From positions 842,131 to 906,130 of the forward strand of contig JAUJYN010000026.1 of NCBI GenBank assembly GCA_030737835.1: DNA of 64,000 bases, in the 5' to 3' direction. Of the stretch, positions 56,261 through 64,000 are shown piece by piece (within the stretch, counting starts at the first letter, position 1; every line of letters begins with the position of its first letter). Source of the stretch: Acorus gramineus. Its lineage: Eukaryota > Streptophyta > Magnoliopsida > Acorales > Acoraceae. Below the pieces are notes generated by a model that searched no databases, was not told the origin of the DNA, and saw only the letters and a list, made by a program, of their open reading frames with translations. A program made the translations under genes and the position numbers.

Positions 56261-58894
56261 TGTTATATATGTGTCACTTTTTAGCCTCTTGGTCACATTT
56301 GGGTCATTTCTGGCCATTTTTCAATTTTTCGTTTTTTCGATCGGAGCCGCTAAAATTTTGGACTTTTAGCTATCTGCGTGAGTTCGAGAACTCCGATTGA
56401 AAATCTAACTTCATATTATGAGCCTTGGTGCCATTTTGTGCTACTCATAAAAATTTCATCGAATTCCGGTAACGTTTTAGAAAATTTGGCAGTTCTGAAT
56501 CGTATCCGGGTTTTGACCGACTTTGAAGTGTCAAAGGATGACTTGGACCAAGTCAATGAAGACCTTGACTAGTCAAAGATGACTTTTGACTAGTCAAGGG
56601 GTTTTGTTTTGTAGTTTGGTTAGGTTGACTCAAGTCAATCCCCCACCAACCCCCTTTTTCACCAATAAATGGCTAAGTGTGTGTGTGTGAGTGTGTGTGT
56701 GTGCTAGGTGTGGGCGTCCCCTTCTCCTCCTCTCCCTCTCACTCCCTCCTTCACTTCCCCTTTTTATTCTAGTTGCTAAATAAAGAAGAACAAGAAGGAG
56801 AAGAAGAAACATTTAGAAGGAAAAGAGAAGGTATGTGTGTGCAAGCTTTGGGTGTTGTTGTTGTGCTTTGATTCTCTTCTCTCTAACTCCCTCTCATGCC
56901 TCTTCCCCCCCCCCTGATTTCAGCCAATAAAGGCTTGAGGAGTGGCTGAGGAGGTGGTGGTGTTGGTGGTGGCGGTTGCGGTGGTTTTGGTGCGCCAAGG
57001 GCACCCGAGTACCCCCCTTTCTTTCCCCTCCTTTGGTAAGCTCTCCTCCTCCCTTATCTTTGTTTTAAATGGTTGTTAGGGCTCTTAGGGTGTTCATGCA
57101 TGCCATGCATATGTGGTAGGGGGTGTGGGAGGGCTGAGGAGGGGGTGGGAGAGGTTTGGGCGCGTGCGCGGGGCCATCCGCGCGCGTGCGCGCGCGTCTG
57201 CGCGCGCAGAGGGGCGCTGGCGCGCGCTGGCGGGCGCGCGTGCATACGCGCAGGTGCGCAAGCGTGCGTGCGGGGTGCTGGCGCGGGCACGCAATGCGCT
57301 AGAGTGCGCGCGGGCAGGATGCACAGTGCGCGCGGGTCCACGCGCGCGTGCGCGCGTGTGAGGCAGCACGGATGGGCGCGCGGCAGTGCGCCAGGGGGGT
57401 GCAGGGGCGCGTGCGTGCGTGCGTATGCGCGCGTACGCGTGCGGGGGGCCATGCGTGTGGCTGCCCGAGGGTTCGGGTAGGTGTCGGGGCACTCGGACTT
57501 GCGTGCGTACGTGCGTACTCGCATGCGTGCGAGCCCGTATGCGTGCTTGTCCGAGTTTTAGGCATTTCTAGTAAATTTCATGTATATTTGTGTAGTTTAC
57601 TCACCATATTGAATGCCCTTGTCTTGCAGATCTTGGCGAACGGTTCCGCAACGACCCAGGTTGCGGTGAGTGGGTCAATCCAACCCAGTAGGGAGGCGTT
57701 CGATGCACGTAGGCGTGCATTGCCCTCCCCTGGGGCACCATAACTACATATTAACTTGTGTGAATGAAAACTTATGTTAATGCATGTTTTGCTATGATGT
57801 AACCATACCATTGTATGCTAGGGATATACATCCATGTATCATGTATAGAGGCCCATACATGCCTAGACACCATGTCCCATGCTTGAAAAGCCTTGATCTA
57901 TGCATGTTCCCATCTAGTTTAATTTAATTAAACCAAAATGAGAATATGTTAGTATAAGCATGCCTTAGAAAATATTATAACCTTGTTATTATAATATATG
58001 TTTTTCCCCGCATCTTAGTTATGCGCCCTGGAGGAATTCTTGAGAATTCGTTACCTTAGCAGTGTTTAGTAATCGTTGTCGACGGATCCAAGAGGATCGT
58101 ATCCGTGAGTGTAGATTGTTTTCTCCCCTTCGTTGGATCCGTGTAGGAACTAACCGGGTTGGGAAAAGCTGTCCTGACAGAGGGCTCCCATCTGTATGCA
58201 TTCGGGAACGTACTGACCATGGGAGTATACCAGGTAGAGGCTACCCGGGGAAAGGGCTACCGGTGGACCAAGGGTGTAGAGCAGTCTAATCTCTCCCAAG
58301 AGTCTTATGTCACCTCTAAAGGGTGAGGGTGAGGGTGAGGTGGGTCGGCGTCGCTACGACCCACCAATTTGTACAGTTACTCCCATCTTGGGACTTTAAT
58401 AATTTTTAAGGTTAATATGTGTTGTGTTGCATAGATTGTACCATTCACTGAGCGTGTGGCTCACCCCTCGCATATCTTTTTCCTCCAGTTGTCACTGAGT
58501 CGGATCTGAAGGAGGAGCTCCCCGAGGCATCACACCAGTAGCGGAGCAGCGTTCGCGTATTTAGATCTTGCGAGTGAGAGGCCATCAGCATCCCCCCCTT
58601 TTTTGCTTGTATGTATTGTTACTCGTGCTTGGGCACAATACTTGTATGTGGATGTCTTTGTCTTTTATTGGCTCTCACAGGACAGTTGATTATGTATTCT
58701 GGTCTGTAATATGTCTTTGAATTACAGACTCAGTCGTTTAAGCTTCCGCTATATGTATATATATTATGTCAGCTACATTGTTAATTGTGTATTACCTTCG
58801 AAGTTGTTTAGAGCCTTTTATTGATCTCGTGTATGGACTGCTGATATTATATATATTTGCCACGTATCGGGGACGGCCGCCCTGGGGCGTGACA
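56261..58894 (+). mobile_element. Solo LTR (subfamily A) with perfect TATAC duplication, inside the hAT element
   Basis: 2634 bp, TGTTATATATGTGTCAC to GGGGCGTGACA, flanked by TATAC at 56256-56260 and 58895-58899. It holds a very dense W-box cluster (56512-56640), a (GT)n tract (about 56680-56702), donor at 57036, GC-rich segment about 57130-57550, micro-exon 57630-57665 and third acceptor at 58488. Its 3' half matches the LTR at 19680 and the partial LTR at 1-655. Confidence 0.96.
56512..56640 (+). promoter_or_regulatory. Dense W-box cluster in LTR U3
   Basis: About ten TTGAC/GTCAA cores in 130 bp, including paired TTGACTAGTCAAAG and TTTTGACTAGTCAAGG palindromes. The homologous region at 16930-17070 has a similar density. 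These match WRKY-binding W-boxes. Function is inferred from the motif only. Confidence 0.68.
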
Positions 58895-59860
58895 TATACC
58901 ATTGAAAAACATATTATTTATTTATATACCATATAAAAGACATTTATTTTTATATCACTGCAATCTTTATCGATAAAAAAATGTGTCATTCCGTTACCTT
59001 TTATAGCAAATAACAAATTTAACTAAAGTTAACTTTTAACTAGACAAAAAAAAAAACCAAAATAACTTTATTATAATGTATCATATATACCCTTGAAAAA
59101 CATGTTATTTATGTTTATACCATTCAAAATAATCTATTTATAGTTTTGTACCATTAATATTTTTTGCATGTGTACCATCCCAAAACATGCAATTTTTTTT
59201 TATACCATTCTAAATAACATATTTAATTTTATACCATTAGAATATATTAAAACTATGCATATTTACCATTCTAATTAACTTCCATCCAAAATTTTGTTAG
59301 AACCATTACATCTTGGAAAAATGACCAAAGTACCTTTATTTTTTTTATTTTTCATATTTTACCTTACCAAATACAATGTTTATAAAAATAAAAATTATTA
59401 ATTTTAACTTGAAAATGATTAATTTCATCTAAAATCTACAAACATAAAATTAAACATAAAAACTATTTATTAGTAAAGTCATAATAATTATTAATACTTG
59501 CATTAGTAGAAATAAAATAATATCACTTTCAGAAAATCTAATCATACAAATATTAACAAAATAAAAAAATTGGAAGAAAAGAAAGGGTAAGGTTGAATGT
59601 CTTATGGTTGATTTGGTAAGAACAAGAGATTAATTAGTTTATTACATTTAATTATTTACACTATAACAAATATTATGTTAAGGTTATTTTTGTTATTTTT
59701 ATTTCACTGTGAAGAGCTAACTATTGTTAATTTTAATTTTGGTTAAAAAGGATAACAGAGGGATACATTTATTCATTAAGAAAAAATTTAATATTAGAAA
59801 AATAAATATGTTATTTGTTATAGTATAAACATAAATAACATATTTTTCGATGGTTACATG
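58895..59860. repeat. AT-rich inverted-repeat element inside the hAT
   Basis: The left arm ACCATTGAAAAACATATTAT (58897) has a second direct copy at about 59092. The right arm, read on the minus strand from about 59858, is GTAACCATCGAAAAATATG with a following TTATTTATGTTTATAC. The arms match loosely over about 100 bp, suggesting an old MITE nested in the hAT. No target duplication could be fixed because the LTR insertion lies at the left arm. Confidence 0.5.
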
Positions 59861-60334
59861 AAAAAAACCCTTAAATGATTTTGTAATTTTACATATTTAT
59901 CATTTTAATTAGTTTTTTTTTTCATATTTTTAAATATTTCTATTAATTCCATTAAAGCATACAAATTATCACAATAGATTTACTTTCTATATATGTACAT
60001 AGATACAATAATACACACATACATATACAAATTCTCCCTATTTATTTTATATCATGAAACATATGATTTTAATAATTAAATAAAAATTTTACTATTAAAT
60101 CGTTCTCATGATAAAATTTTCTATTTTTTATTTTTTTCAATATATAAACTTTTATAATGTGAGGGTTTTAAGTATATAATCAGGGCTGGGCAGAGTCAAC
60201 TAGTGGACTAGTGGGGTGGGCTGGGTTGCTATGATTTGAAAGAGTGACAGTAACAATTTGAGTTTTTTTTTTATAAATGTAATAAGGTTAATTGACTCTT
60301 CCACGTCATATGTGGTGCCACCCCTGGTGGTGGG

Positions 60335-60680
60335 CAAAGGAGGAGGGTGGTGGGACGAGGGGAAGAGAGAAGAAGATATATTTTTTTAAAATATTTCATA
60401 TATTAATAATCTATTCATTTTTTTTAGTTTATGGAGCAATTCAGTTTTATAATAATGGATAATAAGTCGTGCATGCTCGAGAGGTGATGTGGGTTAAGCA
60501 ATTCAGTTTTAAAAATCACATGTTTCATTATGCAATGTAGAATTGTGCTCGAGGTTGTATAGAAATTGTGTAAGAACACCCAAGATAAAGTAGAAAATGG
60601 TAGAGGAGGAGTCTACCATCATAATCAAAACACACAATGCCTACTCAATCACTATTTCCCCCCCAATGTAAAACACAACA
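60335..60680. other. Low-copy spacer, no gene seen
   Basis: Starts with the purine-rich sequence interrupted by the hAT element and continues AT-rich to the duplicated peptide-gene block, which begins at about 60685. Confidence 0.5.
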
Positions 60681-60997
60681 ACGCCTACGCGTGCATGCTT
60701 TCTTGATTTATCGATGAAGATAGAGTTTGTTCTAACCCGGTCAATGCATTACAAGAAATCTGGCTTTTGAAGGTCCTGTGGGGATTCTCATCCAACACTT
60801 GGCTAGTGAAACTACTATCTCATGCTAAATTTTGCCTTCATAACAAATAAAATAGGCAAAAAAGAAAACAATGGAATTCCATCCTCTAAAAGATTCTTCT
60901 CAATGTTAAAACATGGAAAATTACATAATTTGCTTCTAGAGAAAATACACTTAGCCCCATAGAGACGATGATATTATTAGATGAGTTGAAAGGATCA

Positions 60998-61393
60998 TCA
61001 GCAACTGTCTAGGCACATGGCACATCTTGGCTGCGTGCGATAGTAGATGCATGCGCAACATTTCTTGTCACATGGTGCTGGGCAAGCTGTACATGAACAC
61101 ACATTAGTGCTACTTCTTAACTGAACAATAAACAAACAAATCTTGCTTCATGAAGGAAAGATAATACTTGTTGTAAAGTTTTTTTCATAGTAATACAAAT
61201 TTGATTACCAATAATAATAAAAAAAAGATAATAGATGCCTGGAGACATAGATATAATACTTACCCACAAGAGCTTGTTCTTTGGAGTAACCACTGAGATC
61301 CACCAAGAAAGGAGGTGGCACCACGGAGAGAGCGACGTCGGACGTCATGACCACCATGAAGGCCAGCAAGAAAACAATGGTAATAGTCTTCAT
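60998..61393 (-). CDS. Small secreted cysteine-rich peptide, two exons (copy 2)
   Basis: Same structure as the gene at 31313-31645. Exon 1 is 61264-61393 (130 nt) and exon 2 is 60998-61086 (89 nt). The intron is 61087-61263 (177 nt, phase 1), with GTAAGT donor and TTCATGTACAG acceptor. The intron is 63 nt longer than in copy 1. The predicted 72-residue protein is identical to copy 1: signal peptide, short linker and eight-Cys tail. I count nine differences over 219 coding nucleotides, three in exon 1 and six in exon 2, all synonymous. Flanks are also related but more diverged, so this is a direct segmental duplication about 30 kb apart on the same strand. Family unassigned; a secreted defence or signalling peptide is likely. 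Confidence 0.87.
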
Positions 61394-61472
61394 CTTCTTT
61401 CAATAAAATGGCAATTCTATCAGATATAGGAAAAAAAAATGTGTACTATGCTTTTGCCTTCTAATCAGTTTT

Positions 61473-61480
61473 TTTTATAG
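61473..61480 (-). promoter_or_regulatory. TATA box of peptide gene copy 2
   Basis: CTATAAAA on the minus strand, about 80 bp upstream of the ATG, aligned with the box of copy 1. Confidence 0.7.
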
Positions 61481-61689
61481 GCCAGGTGAGAAAGTTATGT
61501 GAAGGCTATTCCTATAGAAAAACATTGATAAAATATAATTATTTAAATCCAGAATCATTTGACAGATCCTCCTTTGTTATTTTTGGAATGTCAATCTTTT
61601 TATTAATTTGATTGCAAAAATTATAAAAGGAGCATTTATTGTTTAGATATTGGATATAAAAAAACTTGGTTTCTTATATACGAGGGAAA

Positions 61690-61895
61690 ATGACAAAAAA
61701 AAAATCTCATAAAGTGTAGAAATATCTATTTTTTCCACAAAACAACAATATCTCTCAATATGAACCAAATAAATCCCCTTAGAGGTTTTGTGATTATATA
61801 TTATATTGTATATTTCTTATATATATCTTACCCGATGTTGTTTATCATTTTTATTGTGTATAATAATAATATATAATTTAAATCTATGTTGTGCT
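61690..61895. other. AT-rich spacer
   Basis: The distal promoter flank ends at about 61690. After that it is AT-rich with TATATATCTTA-type motifs and no gene. Confidence 0.5.
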
Positions 61896-62072
61896 GAGTG
61901 GCGGCCCTTGAAAATCTTGTAGATGGGGTCATTTAAAAAAATAAATTCCATAATTTTTTTTGAAATCTACTCTTATTATATTTTTATCAAAAGCATAAAC
62001 ATTCTTTTGAAAATAGAACAACAATATACATTAATAAAAAATAAGGAAAATAATATTTCCATTCCCTATTGC
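61896..62072. mobile_element. Left end of a second hAT copy, cut by an LTR
   Basis: Begins GAGTGGCGGCCC and continues with TAGATGGGGTCATTTAAAAA and GAAATCTACTCTTATTATAT, matching 56146-56240 closely. It is interrupted at 62073 by the LTR. Its right end is outside the window or deleted. Confidence 0.75.
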
Positions 62073-64000
62073 TGTCACGCCCCAGGGCGGCCGTCCCCGA
62101 GATGTGGCAATAATGAAATATCAGCTATCAATACCTGAGGTCAATAAAGACTCCAACAACAACAGACAAGGTGGCAAAGCAAGGATAATGATAACTGACT
62201 GAAAAGCGGAAGCATAATATATAAACAATGTCTGTAAACCAAAACCATTATTACAGACTCGAATACACAATCACTGTCCTTTGAGAGCCAAGTCTAGATC
62301 AAAGAAAATACAACCTGTGCCACATGCACGATTTACAATACATACAATGACTCTAGGACTGTTGACAGCCTCGCACTCGCCACCCGCCGAAAGAACGCTC
62401 CACGCCCATAAGACCACGCCACAGGAAAGCTCCAGCTCCACGCCCAACACTGCCCCTGAAAAGAAACAGTATGCGAGGGGTGAGCTACAAGCTCAGTGAG
62501 TGGTGGAAAACCAATCACCATTACAACAATTCAATACTAAAGCAATTTCCTTTCAAGGCAAACATGGGTAGAAACCCAATGGATAACAAGGTCAGGCGGC
62601 GACGCGACCAACCTCACACTCACCCTCACTCCCGAAGGGAGACTCTTGGGACTTTTAGAGACAGACCATACCGTTGATTGAGGAGACCCGGGATTACTGG
62701 TCTACGCAACACTATTGGATCATCAACCTCAAGATAACTGCCCAACGATGTCTTTGAACATCGATACGAGACCAGACCCAACAACTATGGGAACGGACGA
62801 ACAACGAATGGGTCACGAGGCGATGTGTCTTCACCTCATCCTCACCCTCACTCCCGGAAGGAGACTCTTAGGGCTTTTGGAAGAGACTTAGACTGCTCTA
62901 CACCCTTGGTCCACCGGTAGCCCTTTCCCCGGGTAGTCACTACCTGGTATACTCCCACGATCAGTACGCTTCCGAACGCCTCGGTGGTACCTACGGATGG
63001 GAGCCCTCTGTCAAGACAGCTTTTTCAACGCCGGGAAGTTCCTACATCGGATCCAACGAAGGGGAGAACGATTCCACGCTCGCAATATCATTCGTTAGCC
63101 CTCTCCTGGGTAGCCTCTACCTGGTACACTCCCACGATCAATACGCTCCCGAACGCATTGGTGGTACCTACGGATGGGAGCCCTCTGTCAGGACAGCTAC
63201 AACCTGGGCCTCTTCAACACGGATGACATTGGGAGTAAACATTCCATGCTCGCAAAGCGAACCCAATGGAAAACAACTACTCTCGATAATCACTTATCGA
63301 GATATCGAATACTACTGTACTCCCACACCGTTGCGTCGCTCAGACACAAAGGGGGTTGCCTCTGCTCTCACGTAGAAATAATCCCAAGGCACATAACCCA
63401 ACAGGCGATTCATATACACGCCTAGCACGGGTAGGCCTAGCTTAATGCCCCACTACCGGTTTAACAATCCGATAAGATAATGAATTCTCCTGAATTCCAA
63501 ACGAGTGCATCGCTCGGATGCACGGGGCGATTACATCGCTAGCGCTCTAACTAATAAGGTACAACCCGACAGCGGGTCATACCCACGCCTATTTCAGATA
63601 GGCCTATCAGTTTTAAACATGCGCATATAAATATATCCAGGAGAATTTTATATCTAGCTATGTGCATGAACCATATGCACAATCATCTAATAATTATAGG
63701 GACACTCCCTAACATGGATTTACATCATAATAAATCATACAACATGCATACATGGTCTAACTTAAGCATGCGTTGGATATCGCCAACTTAAGGTCAAACG
63801 CGATCTCGCGCATTAACAGGTGCATGCCAATATTCCAAACGAACCTGAGTCGAGTAGGAAATCGCATCTACTTACTCAGTTCATTCAGAGGGAGAAGGCG
63901 AGAGAGATCATCATCTCATGAAGCTGGTCATAGCTTTGCCCCCATTAGCATGGGCGCAACAACTACACCACGCCCTCGAGTCTTACCGCAAGGGAATATT
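62073..64000 (-). mobile_element. Partial LTR (subfamily B), cut by the window end
   Basis: Starts TGTCACGCCCCAGGGCGGCC and follows the LTRs at 2037 and 10492 throughout, including the ~177-bp internal duplication with CTGTCAGGACAG. The left flank is ATTGC; the other flank lies outside. It serves as the uninterrupted reference for the insertion site at 11420/18482. Confidence 0.92.

Larger units (their letters stand above)
56146..60326. mobile_element. Non-autonomous hAT element, split by a solo LTR
   Basis: Ends are CAGTGGCGG (56146) and CCACCCCTG (60326), short imperfect terminal inverted repeats with hAT-type CAG/CTG termini. An 8-bp duplication GTGGTGGG is perfect at 56138-56145 and 60327-60334. 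Removing the LTR at 56261-58894 and its duplication leaves about 1.5 kb, AT-rich and without a transposase. A related left end occurs at 61896-62072. The interior includes inverted AT-rich repeats (58895-59860), listed separately. Confidence 0.85.

Noticed and set aside
1-64000. tRNA, rRNA or organellar DNA insertions
   Set aside because: No cloverleaf-like tRNA, rRNA or plastid operon sequence was noticed by reading. The only tRNA-related sequence is the 12-nt primer site at 41604. A tRNAscan-SE or Infernal run would settle it.

Overview
The window is nuclear DNA of a flowering plant: AT-rich single-copy stretches, spliced genes and chromovirus-type Ty3/gypsy LTR retrotransposons. Nothing in it identifies the species. 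About three quarters is one family of very long (about 2.6-3.9 kb) LTRs, so this looks like repeat-rich, probably heterochromatic, intergenic DNA.

Layout. 1-30390 is an almost unbroken pile of LTRs: a partial LTR (1-655), two complete LTRs (2037-5702, 6096-10035) and a nest in which an old minus-strand LTR (10492 to about 23260) was entered by a plus-strand LTR, which was itself entered by two more, and by a second plus-strand LTR. Another minus-strand LTR (23290-30390) carries a younger one inside it. 30391-32812 is low-copy DNA with a two-exon gene for a small secreted cysteine-rich peptide (31313-31645, minus). 32813-36582 is a solo LTR. 36583-38619 is low-copy DNA ending in an array of about six 122-123 bp tandem repeats. 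38620-49551 is the only LTR element here with an internal region: two ~3.0 kb LTRs, an initiator-tRNA-Met primer site, gag, protease, RT, RNase H, integrase and a chromodomain-like tail, all broken by stops, frameshifts and a 48-bp micro-inversion. 49894-52810 is a solo LTR. 52811-56137 holds a two-exon fragment related to chloroplast SRP54 and a 1.18 kb Mutator-like MITE with 9-bp target duplications. 56146-60326 is a non-autonomous hAT element with an 8-bp target duplication, split by a solo LTR (56261-58894). 60335-62072 holds a second copy of the cysteine-rich peptide gene and a piece of a second hAT copy. 62073-64000 is a truncated LTR.

Six LTRs (11921-14957, 16692-17691, 23535-26955, 32813-36582, 49894-52810, 56261-58894) have perfect 5-bp target duplications without internal DNA, so they are true solo LTRs left by LTR-LTR recombination. 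A seventh (the split plus-strand copy 11421-18476) has a duplication with one mismatch.

Most worth following up: (i) the LTRs share a three-exon leader layout, with a splice donor, a 36- or 39-nt micro-exon between AG and GTGAGTG, and a third acceptor, in both divergent subfamilies and on both strands; (ii) one LTR subfamily carries a dense cluster of WRKY W-boxes just upstream of its TATA region; (iii) the two peptide genes, about 30 kb apart, differ at nine sites that are all synonymous, so both appear to be under strong purifying selection inside a retrotransposon graveyard.
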